A stretch of DNA of 64,000 nt, taken from NCBI GenBank assembly GCA_963971425.1, contig OZ020525.1, positions 8,725,560-8,789,559 on the forward strand. Reading direction: 5' to 3'. Made by a program: the position numbers and the translations under genes. A model generated the notes under the pieces. That model was not told the origin of the DNA and did no database searches. It worked only from the letters and a program-made list of their open reading frames with translations. Origin of the DNA: Bryoerythrophyllum caledonicum (lineage: Eukaryota > Streptophyta > Bryopsida > Pottiales > Pottiaceae). Numbering within the stretch: the stretch's first letter is position 1; every line of letters begins with the position of its first letter. Below are positions 1 through 11,627 of this stretch, piece by piece.

Positions 1-139
1 TTCCATATATTCATGAAAATTATGGATTTTACTAATTTTAGTCGTTTCTTTTTCTTAAATTAATGGAAAAAATTGAAAGTTTCCACCATTGGGATTCTCA
101 AATGTAACAACTTGTATGAAACAAACAATTTCATATCAC

Positions 140-559
140 TTATGCAGTAATTGTCATCATTTTGTACCCCCTTTCACTAAAGTATATATTTCTACATCTA
201 TTACCCCTTGAATTGACCACAAATTTTGCACACAAATAGCTAACATATAAGTCATACTCGTAAAAGATTTGATCACATTTCGAAGTAAAAACTAGAAGAT
301 ATGCATAGTCAAAGTAGGCTGACCTTGCCGGGCAAGGGGGGAGAAATACTTTTCTTTGCACTTCAAACGCTATAATCTTCACATCCTTACGGTGGATTGC
401 AACCAAATTTTTATTGTAAGTTCATATACATGTCTATTTTAAGAATGTATGGTTAAAATCTAAAATTAGACTTTAATGTTAGATTTTGTTGCTACTTGTT
501 GATGATGGCAGTTTTGGAGTGTTTCGTGAGGGAAAATGCCTTGGGCTTTTAGGGGTTGA
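140..559. repeat. Right-part remnant of a TTAA-family element
   Basis: Positions 270-400 (a 'GTCAAAGT.GGCTGACC' stretch followed by a 'CTTCAAACGCTATAATCTT' motif) resemble the right halves of the better-preserved copies at 2049-2996 and 5977-6944. The end near 510-559 carries the family's right terminus: 'CAGTTTTGGAGTGTTT', then GGGCTTTTAGGGG and TTGA where intact copies have TTAA. The left part is missing or lies outside the window. No coding potential. Confidence 0.5.
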
Positions 560-1600
560 AAGCAACCAATAGAAAATTAGTAACAATTGAGAAAACCTAT
601 TGATGAAATTCGCCTCGGAATACGAGAAAATACCATGGACGTCTAAGAGTTAGAACTCACCAAATGAGTGAGCCTCAACTCCACCAGTCATCAGGAAAAT
701 CCCAGACCCTCGCTGTCATGTAAAAAATATATATTCTTTATATGAGAAAAACCGTATACAACTTGCATGTGATAATCATATACAACGTGTATAAAATCTA
801 ACTGCAAACGATATCATCTTGATACCCCTCGAATTCATATCATAAATTTGCAATATGAAATTTATATGTTTTGACTTTTGATACAAATTTTATATAAAAT
901 TGATATGATTGTGATATATCTAAAATCTTACACATATTTTATATGGAAAAAACTTTATATTGTAAATATATATTCTAAAATATGATATAGTGTACATAAA
1001 AATGTTATATAGTATTTGCATAAGTTAAATTTGATATGATTTGCATTTAAAGTATTTCATATACAGAAACGATATAAATACTAAATAGAGTATTTTGTAT
1101 ACAAAAACAATATGGGAAATATATAGATTTCATATACAAGTACAATATTTACATAAGAATGGAACCATAATATGTTACAATGTATTTTGAAGCCTTCAAC
1201 GTCTTTGTCCTACCAATAACATCATTTCTTTTTATGTGTGAAAAAGAAAATTATGTGGATCATAATCAATTGTGAGTAACTAATTTTTTCCTCACCATTT
1301 TACAAATTCTCAATCAACTATGTTATCAACTTTTTTGACCAAATTTTACTGTCAAGAGTCCAAAACATCAAGAAAATCCTTAATGGTTAAATTGATGTAA
1401 AAACCATCTGGAGTGTACTATTTGGTGGTGGATAGCAATGAAGGAAAGTTCTTGGCAACCTTCGTCGTTTTTACTTGAAATTGCATAAGATATTAAGGTT
1501 TCATTTTTCATGATTTTTTTTTTCTGTTGATGGAATAATGCATGATACTTCTATCCACCATTCGGATTTTAGATCCACATATATTTTTCTATTTAGAGAA
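560..1600. other. AT-rich non-coding stretch
   Basis: No gene is visible. Between about 720 and 1170 the sequence is very AT-rich, with repeated 'ATATGATAT' and 'CGATATCAT' words and many TATATG/CATATA segments. A loosely similar stretch lies at 3020-3350, so this may be an old dispersed repeat, but I could not define ends. Confidence 0.4.
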
Positions 1601-2052
1601 TAATCTTATTTTCCTAAGAAATTGGCTAGTTTCTATATCTTTGCCATTGCAATTTTTTTACTTTATCCAAAAGACCTCTATTACTTGTGATTATTTGTGT
1701 GCAATGACCTAACACAAGGTAGAACATATATCCATAAATTTTATGCAATGTGTAATGGAAAAGTATGCAAATATCTTGAGTCAAAGTATGTTGACCCTCT
1801 TCTAGCCGGGAAGAGGAAACCACACTACACTTTTCAAATGCATGTATCTTACAATCCGTATGGTCAAAGTCTATGAATTTTTTTGAGCGTCACCTTGTAG
1901 TAGTTAAGTTGCAAGGAATTTTAGGGGTTAGTTGAGATCTTATCATTAAAATTGGAAATCAAAAGTTTTGTTTTCTTTCATACTCATTACACTAAATTCA
2001 GTGACTTTGAAATGTTTTTGGTGTGAAATTATGACGGTCCTTTAGGAGTTAA
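1600..2052. repeat. Right end of a TTAA-family element
   Basis: The segment contains the family's right-half motifs (a 'GTCAAAGTATGTTGACC' stretch near 1780, 'CAATCCGTATGGTCAAAG' near 1853) and ends with 'TTTTTGGTGTGAAAT...GGTCCTTTAGGAG' and TTAA at 2049-2052. That TTAA is shared with the next element, so two copies abut on one target site. The left boundary is not defined. Confidence 0.6.
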
Positions 2053-2996
2053 CCCCTAAAAGCCCAAGTGTCACAAAATGGCAATTTGAAAATTCGGTCA
2101 GGTTCCTATGGTGTGAACTTCTAACATTCTTCTTCAAAAGTTTTATTGTAGAAGGACATTATTAAAACCTATGTGGGAATTTTTTTTTTCTAAATCCGAA
2201 ATCATATGAAAAAATTATAGCAATTTTAATTTCGAACGAGGAGAGCGGGCACATCGGGCACCTCCAAAAACTTTTACTAAAATAGTCAATTGAATGTGAG
2301 ATTTTCAATACTAGCAAGTAATATTATTTCCTTTCATATTCTTAAGAAAAAAATCCTGTCTTTAGTGGAAAATAGCGCATGAACCCAAGTCAAATATTTT
2401 CACATATTGCCAAACATTGTCGGGCAAGGTACCGAAGAAAAACTTCTTTCCACATAAAACTTAGAGATTTTAACTTTTTTAACTTTTGATTTTTTCCAGA
2501 ACAATATGTGGTGTAGACCTTCATATTGACCGTTTGGATCATCAATCTAAAACACATTAAGTTTCTAAAAAACTAAAACGTGATTTGGAAATTTTTGAAC
2601 CTCCACTACTAGCACAGTTGACTTGAATAAGCTACACCCTTTTTCTACCTCTAAGAATTGGAGTATAAGGAACTAACATCATCCTAAACACATTAGTAAT
2701 GGATTTAGACCTTATGTAGTGCAAAAATTTGATACCAAGTGAAGTCAAAGTGTGCTGATGTACCAAACGCAGGGAAGAAAATGAACCATTTGCTTGACTT
2801 CAAACACTATAATCTTTCAATCTCTGCGGTCAAAGTTTATGAAATTTTGTAGGGACATCAATAAAGAAGTCTCTATTGAGATCCTACGGTTAGGTGTAGA
2901 AATAAAAAGTTTTCCTCTTCCTTCTTAGGCAATATACTAGAACAGAGCAGTTTTGAAGTGTTTTTGGTGCGAAAATGCCTTGGGCTTGGGGAGGAG
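2049..2996. repeat. TTAA-family non-autonomous element, long form (copy A)
   Basis: It starts TTAACCCCTAAAAGCCCAAG and ends with the complementary 'GTTTTGAAGTGTTTTTGGTG...CCTTGGGCTTGGGG', a degenerate right terminus. The interior of about 950 bp matches copies B (3927-4930), C (5977-6944) and one at 57776-58734. Shared landmarks, in order, are 'GGTTCCTATGGTGT', 'GGGCACCTCCAAAAACTT', 'TTGAATGTGAGATTTT', 'CCACATAAAACTTAGAGAT', 'GAAGTCAAAGT.TGCTGAT' and 'AAACACTATAATCTTTCAA'. No open frame of use. TTAA target choice and CCC-starting ends suggest piggyBac-type mobilisation in trans (inference). Confidence 0.75.
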
Positions 2997-3805
2997 TCGA
3001 GTTCGAATCTCAACCTTGACTTACGGGGACCGTATACTGAGGGGGGACCGTATACTGGGGTATCGTATACAATAATTTGTTATATGAAATCTTTTGCAAT
3101 TTCATTGATTTTAATCGTGCCTTCAAAATTTTCATATCAGATTTTTATAAAATTATTTTCATATGGATTTGAGATATCATTTGTTTAAATCTTGTATTGA
3201 AACTTTGTGATACAAATTTTACATAATAACGATATAATTTTTTTCAAAAGATGCAAACGATGTCGTTTAGACATACAGAATATATTAGACCCAGGAGCCC
3301 TTGGAATGATATGATTTTCACATGCGAACGATATCATTCAAAGACCCTCGGATTTTTGTGATGGTGTATATGCCTGGTGGGGAATTGCAAAATGTGATGG
3401 GAAAAGGTTCTGGTGCTTTAAGTGCTGCCAGTAGTACTGTAAGGAAAGGGAACATGTCAAGAAGAGGAATATCACCTCACACTCAGAAAGCCAAGGTTTG
3501 GTCAAGATCATTCATGAGTCAGATATCATTAAGAACTTGGGCTTGACTGCCCCAATGGACAGTTGAACAGGGCCAGTACACACCCAAACTTGACACCACC
3601 AGTAATTTCTTCCATCTCCTGAAGAAGCACCATGTAATGCCATTTCCAATCTGAACAATCCACACCTTGTACCGAGGGGTAGAATGTTGGCGACCATCAA
3701 AGCTCGTAAACTGATTGCAATGCCTCACCTCCCCACCTCCCGTTACTTGGCCTCATGGTTTTTGATGAGTACTCCTCGTACCCTTTGGTAGGAAACTAGT
3801 TTATA
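2997..3805. other. No recognisable gene; AT-rich plus a less AT-rich patch
   Basis: 3020-3060 has a short direct repeat of GACCGTATACTG. 3060-3350 is AT-rich and loosely resembles 720-1170. 3350-3780 is less AT-rich and has short open frames on both strands, but nothing I recognise. Confidence 0.3.
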
Positions 3806-3926
3806 TAAACCCCTAAAGACCCAAGGCATTTTCACACCAAATAGACTTTAAATTGCTCGTTCTAGTGCAATGCATAACAAAAACTTATATGTCAACATCT
3901 AACTGTAAGATTACAATTAAGACTTA
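3806..3926. repeat. TTAA-family terminal fragment
   Basis: Begins TAAACCCCTAAAGACCCAAGG and runs on as 'CATTTTCACACCAAA', the complement of the right terminus seen in copies A-D. It is truncated where copy B begins at TTAA 3927. Confidence 0.6.
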
Positions 3927-4930
3927 TTAAGCCCTACAAGACTAAGTGTCTAAAATGGGCTTTTTGAGAGTTTGGTCACGTTCCTATGGTGTCAATTTCT
4001 AACATTCCTCTTTAAAAAAAAATCCCGGCATCACTAAAATCTCAATGGGAGGACGATTTTTTTCTTGAATCCAACATTTACTGAAAAGGTTATACCGTTT
4101 TGAATTTGAAACGGGGAAAGTGGGCACTTCAGGCACCTCCAAAAACTTATACTTGGACGCTCTATTGAATGTGAGATTTTTAATACTAGCATTTGATATT
4201 ATTTCCTTTCATACTATCCAAAAAAAGTTTTTTTCTCTAGTGAAAAATAGCATATTAACCCAAGTCAAACATTTTCACACATTGTCACACATTGTTGGGT
4301 GAGGTACAAAAAAAACTTATCCTTTCCACATAAAACTTAGAAATTTTCATATTTTTTTTAATTTATTTTTTTCAACAACAATATGTGGTGTAAAAATTTT
4401 GGTTGACCATTTGGATTATCAATCGAAAACATACAAAGTTCACAAAAAATTAAAACGTGAATTGGCAATTTTTGAACCTCCACTCCTTGCACATTTGTTT
4501 TGGATATGCTACACCTCTTTTCTGCCTCTAAAAATTGGTGTATAAGGAACGGAAATCATGCTTAACACAATGGTATTGGCTTTAGGCCTTGTGTAGTGCA
4601 AAAATTTGACAATGAGTGAAGTCAAAGTCTGTTGGTACAGTGAAGGTAGGAAAGAAAATGAACCATTTTCTTGACTTCAAACTCAATAATCTTTACCATG
4701 CCGTCAAAGTTTATAAAACTTTGAGAGTATGTTAATTAAGAAGTCTTAATTGAGATTCTACGGTCAAACTAGTATTAAAAGTTCTTTTAGAGGTAGAAGA
4801 GATCTCAATTAAGATCCTATGGTCAAATATAGGCATAAAAGTTTGTGTTTCCTTTTGAATTCATTGCACTAGAATTTAACAATTTTGAAGTGTTTTTGGT
4901 GTGAAACTATCACAGTACCTTAGGGGTTAA
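3927..4930. repeat. TTAA-family non-autonomous element, long form (copy B)
   Basis: TTAA at 3927-3930 and at 4927-4930 flank a 1.0-kb unit. The left end is degenerate (GCCCTACAAGACTAAGTGTC); the right end reads 'GTTTTT' plus 'GGTGTGAAACTATCACAG' and then TACCTTAGGGG. The interior is collinear with copies A and C. Non-coding. Confidence 0.8.
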
Positions 4931-5550
4931 GAAACATCCTCACAAAATTTCATAAACTTTGACTACAAAGATTGAAAGATTATAGTGTTTGAAGTAGAAA
5001 AAACGATCAATTTCTTCCTTGCGTTGAGTGGATTAGCAAACTTTGACTTCACTTGGTGTCAACTTTTTTCTCTACAAGGTTTAAATTCATTACCATCATA
5101 TTAATTATGATGATGTTTCCTTGTACACCAATTTTTAGAGGTAGAGAAGAGGTGTAGCATATTCAAAACAATTGTGCAAGGGGTGGAGGTTTAGAAACTG
5201 TCAATTCATGTTCTATTTTTTTTGAACTAAATACGTTTTAGAATGAGAATCCAAACGGTCAATTAAAGGTTTACACCACATCTTGTAGTAGAGAAAATAA
5301 AATACAAAAATATGAAGATCTCCATGTTTTATGTGGAGTAGAAGAAGTTTTTTTGGTACCTTGACAATGTGTGATAATGTGTGACAATATGTGAACTTTT
5401 TGAGAATGTAACCATAGGATCTTCTTTTGATTATATATGAGATAGCGTGGTAAGATATTTGTGAACTTTGACCATGAGGATTGAAAGATAATTGCACTCA
5501 ATGTGACAAATATTGTACCCCATAGGTACATCTGGTCCTTTAGGGGTTAA
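4931..5550. repeat. Inverted, chimeric TTAA-family copy forming a foldback with copy B
   Basis: From 4931 to about 5390 the sequence is the reverse complement of the right half of the long-form elements (for example 'AATTTCATAAACTTTGACT', 'AGAGGTGTAGCATATTC', 'CCGTTTGG' turned around). At about 5395 it switches to the short-form interior ('TGAACTTTTTGAGAATGTAA', 'CATAGGATCTTCTT') and ends GGTCCTTTAGGGG with TTAA at 5547-5550. Copy B and this unit therefore form a large imperfect inverted repeat. Confidence 0.65.
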
Positions 5551-5976
5551 CGGGCATTGTATATGGCGGAAGGGGGACCCCTCATTGGCTCCCAAGGCAA
5601 AAGATAGGGTCATCTCCTCCCAATTCCTGCAGCCTTATTTTCCTCCCAATTTATAGCCTAAGCCCTAAATGTCACCAAATAAACATTGCACCTCCCCTTA
5701 AACATGGTCAATAGAGGAATGAGATGACCCCATCCATCCCCTTCCATCTCCTTAGGAGGCAATGAGGGATCTCAATTTTGAGGTTGCACGAGCCATTGGA
5801 GGAGGGGGTGGAGTAAAACATGGCCTCTATTTTATTTTTAGATGGTAACCTGTTAATATCCAAAAGAGCCTCCAAAAGTAAATTGGAGCCACACGCCCCA
5901 ATTTTTCCCCAATTTTTTTTAAAAAAGCCTCTAGACCCTCTCAAATGAGAGGGCCACAAAAATGAGAGGGTGTCAA
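5551..5976. other. Non-coding spacer between TTAA elements
   Basis: Slightly less AT-rich spacer with short polypurine and polypyrimidine runs. No gene or repeat recognised. Confidence 0.35.
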
Positions 5977-6944
5977 TAACCCTTAAATTTCCAAGAGTCC
6001 CCTTGGGGGGCTCTTAAAGGTTCGGACAGGTTCCTCATGTGTCAATTTATAACATTCTTTTTTGAATTTTTTACTGTAGATGGGCATTACTAAAAGCTTT
6101 GTGTGATTCCAATTTTTTTTCTTCTGAAATCCGACATCCAATAATAAGTTATTGAGTTTTGAAGTTCATATTGAGAGAGCGGGCATGTTGGGCAACTCCA
6201 AAAACTTTTGCTAGGACACTCTATTGAATGTGAGATTTTCAATAACAACAAATAATGTTATTTCCTTTCATGTTATCAAAGAAAATCTCTTGCTTTTAGT
6301 GAAAAAGAGCATATAAATCCAAGTCAAACATTTTCACATATTGTCGAACATTGTCGGTCAAGGTACAAAGAAATCTTCTTCCTTTCCACATAAAACTTAG
6401 AGATCTTCATATTTTTTACTTTTTATTTTCCCCACGGCATTGTGTCATGTAAACCTTTTCATTGTCCATTTGGATTTACATTCTAAATTACATTAAGTTC
6501 ACAAAACAATACAACGTGAATTGACAGTTTTTTAACCTCCACTCCTTGCACAATTTTTTATAAAAAAAACCTTACACTCGTTTACCCTTTGTTTACCTTT
6601 AAAAATTGGTGTACAAAGAACTAATAGCATGCTTAACATGGTGATAATGAGTTTAGACCTTGTGTAGTGCAAAAATTGGACACCAAGTGGAGTCAAAGTC
6701 TGCTGATCCACTAAAGGTAGGGAAGAAAATGAACCATTTTTTGAACTTCAAACACTATTATCTTTCAATCCGTGCAGTCAAACATGATGAAATTTTGTGA
6801 GTATGTTACAAAATAAGTCGCAATTGAGATCCTACCGTTCAAACTAGAAGTAAAAGTTCAGGTTTTCTTCCTTACTCATTGCATTGAAACGAGTTGTTTT
6901 GAAGTGTTATTGGTTTGAAAATAGCTTGGTAATTTAGGGGTTAT
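5977..6944. repeat. TTAA-family non-autonomous element, long form (copy C)
   Basis: Ends are ATAACCCTTAAATTTCC at the left and 'TTGAAGTG...AATTTAGGGG' plus TTAT at the right, so both outer tetranucleotides have drifted from TTAA. The 968-bp interior is collinear with copies A, B and the one at 57.8 kb. Non-coding. Confidence 0.75.
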
Positions 6945-7138
6945 GACAAGGGCCCACCTCCCCAAAATACCTAGTGCAACCTCAATATTGAGATCCTAAC
7001 GAGGGAGTCATTCCGCTTGGCTGTTGTACACCCCATTCACAATTGATTGCATTCATGCATACGCCATCTACAATCATCTCCATTTACAAGAGCATCTGTT
7101 ACAACAACAAACTCCCTCTACAAATCAATCACCTCCCT

Positions 7139-7528
7139 CTACAACAGGGTTGTTAGAACATATGATGTTTTAACAAATAGGGCTATTGAAAAGGGATCTG
7201 ATTGTACCACATTGAGTTTTCCTACGTTGGGGAAGTTCTCTTTCAAAGGTGCCATTGTTTTGTGAGAAATGTGGAAAAGTTGATCGAATTCTAATAGCTC
7301 TGACAAATAATATGATTTGATGTTGAGTAATTTGTAGTGAGTAGCGACAGTGGGCACTTGGCAAGCTTCCTTGACTGGAAGAGAATCGGGAAAGTACAGC
7401 CCTATCAGAACTTTTCGGACTTCACTCATCAAACACACCACAGTCCTGAAGGAGCCTGGTGTTGAACATGCATCATGAGAAGCAACTTCATGTGACATAG
7501 GTTTCGGTGGCTTCAATGTTTTCTTCAA
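7139..7528 (-). CDS. Open frame of 129 codons, possible unidentified exon
   Basis: I do not recognise this protein. It stands out because the surrounding DNA is AT-rich and stop-dense while this frame is open for 129 codons with mixed, protein-like composition (Pro/Ser-rich N-terminus, then a Leu/Tyr-rich segment, no membrane helix or zinc-binding pattern). The first in-frame ATG is at 7528. TTAA-family elements lie on both sides. It could be an exon of a host gene, the remains of an element gene, or chance. No splice sites were assigned. Confidence 0.2.
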   Translation of the reverse strand: MKKTLKPPKPMSHEVASHDACSTPGSFRTVVCLMSEVRKVLIGLYFPDSLPVKEACQVPTVATHYKLLNIKSYYLSELLEFDQLFHISHKTMAPLKENFPNVGKLNVVQSDPFSIALFVKTSYVLTTLL

Positions 7529-9018
7529 AGATGAATTAATAGATAACTCATTCTACTATATTTCCCACCGTTATTTTGGTACTTTTATGTGGGAGAGCAT
7601 CTAGAACATATATGATAAAACTATTGGAGTGAAGTAAAAAACTATAGACATCATAGATCACAAATTGCATCTCGGACCATTGCTAATGTAAACAAGTAAA
7701 TTGAGACATAAGAAAAATGGTATCCCACCTTGTATCATGGGATCTTAACCAGATGACTATGAGAATGTATATGGATAGGCATATAATAGAAATCTGATTA
7801 TTGAAGAAATCGTAAAACAAGAATGTACATAGAATATGTATTAGTTTATAGAATATGAAACAAAAAGAAATCATCAAACAAAAATCAATTTTTCATATTC
7901 TTGTAATATTAAAGAAGTTCTTAAAAGCTTCCTTTATAGGGTGCATCAGCTATGACTCCTTTAAAACCATACAAATCCTTGCCTATTCTCCATCAAAACA
8001 CCAAAAATGTATTCATACTTATGTAAAGAACAAAACTAAAATACATAAATAAATTTATCTCCAACCATAGAATCCTAATTTATACTACTAAAAGAGACGT
8101 GTACCCAAATTTTCATAACACTTTATCGCACATATTGAAAGATTATAGTATTTGAATTGAATATTTATGTTTATATTTTCCCCTTAAATTAAGAATATAT
8201 GTGGGGATTGACTTTAATTGGTGTTAAATTATTGCATTACAATAGTTCAAGGTTTAATACTGTTATATTTACAAGAAACTAAGTTTTCACCACAAAATAT
8301 ATTAAGTGACCAAAATGCACTTCTTTTTGTCCATTGTCGATCAAAATAGTGTTAATAATAATATTTTTTACAAAGATATATAATTCTCCTTTACATAGCT
8401 ACATATTCAAATCTCTTCAAGTGATATAATATGGTGGTCTTACATAGATTATAATGAAATAAACTACCATTGAAGACTTCATTCTAGATTACCACATTCA
8501 AACAAAGTTTTGATTTGCAAAAAAATTAAAAACTAAAAAAATAAAATGATGGACATATACAATTGGTATAATTGATTTGAATTAAAAATTTGAAGTCTAA
8601 AACATTTCTTGATCAAATCCTACCCCATGTCACAGTTTATTTTAGAAATAATGATAGAGTGGCCTTATATGTACACTTAATAGACATTGACCCTTAAATT
8701 CCCAAGATTGTGTTATATCAAAACCACCTAAAAAATGCCTCTCTACAATGAGATGTTGCAAGAATATATATATATATATATATATATAGATATATATAAC
8801 AATTTTCAACCATAAGAACTTCAAATTAACTATTACAAGAAGACACTCAAAAGCATTTGTAAACTTTGATTGCATGGTTTGTATGAAACATGCGTTTGAG
8901 TGCAATATGGTACTTGTCTTTGATGCAGGAACAAGGTCGGCGTACTTTGATTCAAGATAATGGCTTATATTTCCACTACACATTGCATAGATTCTATAGA
9001 TTCAAGTTCTACCTTGTA
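7529..9018. other. AT-rich non-coding DNA with a TA microsatellite
   Basis: No gene seen. Positions 8764-8800 are an imperfect (TA)n run with one interrupting G. The rest is AT-rich with many short homopolymers. Confidence 0.45.
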
Positions 9019-9836
9019 TTAACCCCTAAAGGACCAAGGCAATTTTTCCTCAAAAACACTCCAAAACTGCCATTTTCAGCACATTCAACACAAAATGATA
9101 CAAAATCAATTTTTTGAAAATTTAACCATAGGATCTTGTACTAGACTTGTATGAGAGTGTGTGCTAAAACTTTTGGTAAGTTTGACCGCACGGATTGAAA
9201 GATATTAGCCTTTGAAGTGTGACATAATCTTTTTTTCAGGTCATACTATACACCTTCAACAAACTTCGACCACCTTCTATGGCAACTTTTTGCACTACCG
9301 GCCGTGAATTTATTGTCTTAACTTGAAAAGGATCATGTTAGGCACATGTGCACCAAATTTTAGAAGTAGAAGAGGTGTAGAAGATGTCCTAAAAAATCCT
9401 GCAATGCAACTATGTGCCAAGAATCAACAATACACTTTATATTTTGCATATATCATATCCTTCTCAAATATTTGAAATTCACAAATCCGTATGGTAGATG
9501 CAAAGATCTCAATTTCGTTTCCAAGAGGACATTTTTTTTTCTTTTAAATGGACAAAAAATCGAATTTCTATTGAATTTAGAAGTCATTGAAGTTTGGTGA
9601 CAGTATTTGTGATATGTCACACTAAACTACTGCACTATTTGTATATGTAAGTGAAAATAAATTGTAACTTTTGAACCGTAAGTCGGAATTCTACGAAATT
9701 TGTGTCTACGCAAAGCTAATCAAAAGTTGGCAATTCAATAAAAAAATCTCAGAAAATAATGCCTAGAATTGAGAACGTGGTACCTTACCCAAACTCAAAA
9801 CGTCCCCCGAGGGGACATCGGTCCTTTAGGGGTTAA
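9019..9836. repeat. TTAA-family element, 818 bp, with 17-bp perfect ends
   Basis: TTAACCCCTAAAGGACC at 9019 is mirrored exactly by GGTCCTTTAGGGGTTAA ending at 9836. This is the cleanest example of the family's termini in the window. The first 220 bp resembles the short forms; the middle ('TTTTGAACCGTAAGTCGGAA' region) is not shared with the other copies I can see. No gene. Confidence 0.85.
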
Positions 9837-10310
9837 GTCATTGCACGTCAAAAACTACAAGTAATGGAAATGTTTTGGATATGAAATAGGACTTGCAAAG
9901 ACTAGGGGTATTGAAAGTAGCCATTTACTTTGGGAAGTGGATTAATTTTCTGAATAAAAATATAACTATTGGAACTAATATCCAAGTAGTGGATAGGATC
10001 ACCATGCCTTCTTCTTTTGGGAGAGAAAATAAGTTATGAAAAAAGTGAAATCCTTAATTTCTACGTGTTCTAAAATAAAACAATGAAGGTTGCCAAGAAC
10101 TTTCCCTCACTACTACCCACCTCAAAAAATTACACTATTAAAGTTTTGCACTAGTTCTATTCAAGTTATACCTTGCTTAGCTTGCCCACCCTTATGTAGA
10201 AACTGTTTTGGGCAATATTTTTTTATAAAAAATGTTAGATTAGGAAAAACTTGTACTCTTTCAAAACTAATGATGATGTCTATCTACAATAATTAAAAAA
10301 AGTCAAATAT
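9837..10310. other. Spacer without recognisable features
   Basis: AT-rich, no open frame of interest and no clear repeat termini. Confidence 0.35.
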
Positions 10311-10392
10311 TAATGTTATAAATTGACACCATAGGAACGTGCCAAACCTTCAAAAGTCCTCCAAGGGAACTCTTGGGGAATGTAGGGATTAA
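10311..10392. repeat. TTAA-family left-end fragment, reversed
   Basis: Read on the minus strand it begins TTAATCCCTACATTCC, then 'CTTTTGAAGGTTTGGCACG' and 'TTCCTATGGTGTCAATTTAT', the left end of the long-form elements. The inner part is lost. TTAA lies at 10389-10392. Confidence 0.6.
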
Positions 10393-10425
10393 ACATCCTT
10401 CCACACCTTTGTTGCATCTCTTGTA

Positions 10426-11006
10426 CAATAGGGTGACATTCAAATTGGCCGTTTAGTAGTTCCAGGGATAGTGTCCTACACTGCTGCCAACTTTGACACC
10501 CTCCCCAAAGCTGAGAAATTGTCATTTTACCATGAAAATTTGGAGACACCATCATCTTTGTGTTGAAAACATGCATACCAAATTTCAAGTCCAGGAGACT
10601 TATACAAAAAAACTTATGCAAGATCTACCAACATGGGAGAGCTGTGAGAAAAGTGTCACAGCTGCCAACTTTGACACCCTCCCAAGAATTGAGGAAATTG
10701 TTTTTGCCCATGAAATTTTTGGAGCGAAAACATTTTTATGTTGTTTGCATGTGTGGAAAATTTCAAGTCCAAAAGACCCATACAAAAAATAATATTCCAA
10801 ATCTACCAACATGTGTAGTTTTGAGAAACAAAGGGGAAAACCATTTTACTACTTCCAACTTTGACGCCCTCCTTAGGATTGAGTTTTTGTTGATACATAG
10901 TGAAATTTTTGGCACAAGATCATCTCTACGCTGGTAACATGTGGGATAAATTTCAAAGCCAAAAGACATACATAAAAAAAGTTATTCCATATCTATCAAC
11001 ATGTGT
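10426..11006 (+). repeat. Left terminal inverted repeat of the mariner element
   Basis: About 580 bp, the reverse complement of 12625-13204 with only scattered single-base differences. Inside are three tandem subrepeats of about 180-190 bp, each carrying 'AACTTTGAC.CCCTCC', a 'GAAATTTTTGG' stretch and 'ATCTACCAACATG'. Confidence 0.92.
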
Positions 11007-11627
11007 AACTATGATAAACAATTTGAAGGTCATATTGAAAATGTCAAAATATCTTTGACACCTCATGCTTTTACATTGAACTCAATCATGTGAGTAAGCC
11101 ACCAAACATAAATGCTTCTCAAAAGATCAATAACATCTAAATGAAGAAGTGAAGAGGTGTTCCATGCAGAAGAATCCACTGGGCCATAAAGTGTGCATTA
11201 GACACATGACAATTTTTTTCTTCTAAATATCTATTGAACACTATGTAAAGGGAATGGTGTGTGTGATTTGTGATAGACTGAATGTTGAGACAATCCTCAA
11301 AACAAAGAGTGTTGTATTGTGGGATGCATGAGTGTTGATTCACATTGGGCATACATGATGAGTGATTAAGAGCAAAACGATTTTTCATGTATACATATGG
11401 GCTTGTGTTTTGGCGACCCTTCTCTCTCCTCTCAGCTCCAGCGCCTTGGCTCCCTTCTCTCCCCCTTGCTCTGCTCCAGCCCTGTTCTCCTTCCTCTGCC
11501 AATTGTCACGTGTCAATCCTGCAACCCCCTTTGCTCTGCTCTAGCCCCTTGGCCCCCTTCTCTCCCCCATGCTCTGCTCTAACCCCTATTCTACTGCTCT
11601 AGCTAGCATCACGCACTTTATAAGTTT
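11007..11627 (+). promoter_or_regulatory. Transposase leader with pyrimidine-rich duplicated stretch
   Basis: Non-coding DNA between the left repeat and the transposase start. Positions 11414-11605 are strongly C+T-rich and contain two related copies of a roughly 50-bp block (core CTTGGC.CCCTTCTCTCCCCC). It is probably the promoter or 5' leader of the transposase transcript, which is inference from position; no clear TATA box was assigned. Confidence 0.35.

Noticed and set aside
2990..3020. tRNA B-box-like GAGTTCGAATCTC
   Set aside because: No A box at the right distance and no cloverleaf; probably chance.
9820..9836. TTTAGGG-like strings resembling plant telomere repeats
   Set aside because: They occur singly, always within the terminal repeat CCTTTAGGGGTTAA of the TTAA elements, never in tandem.
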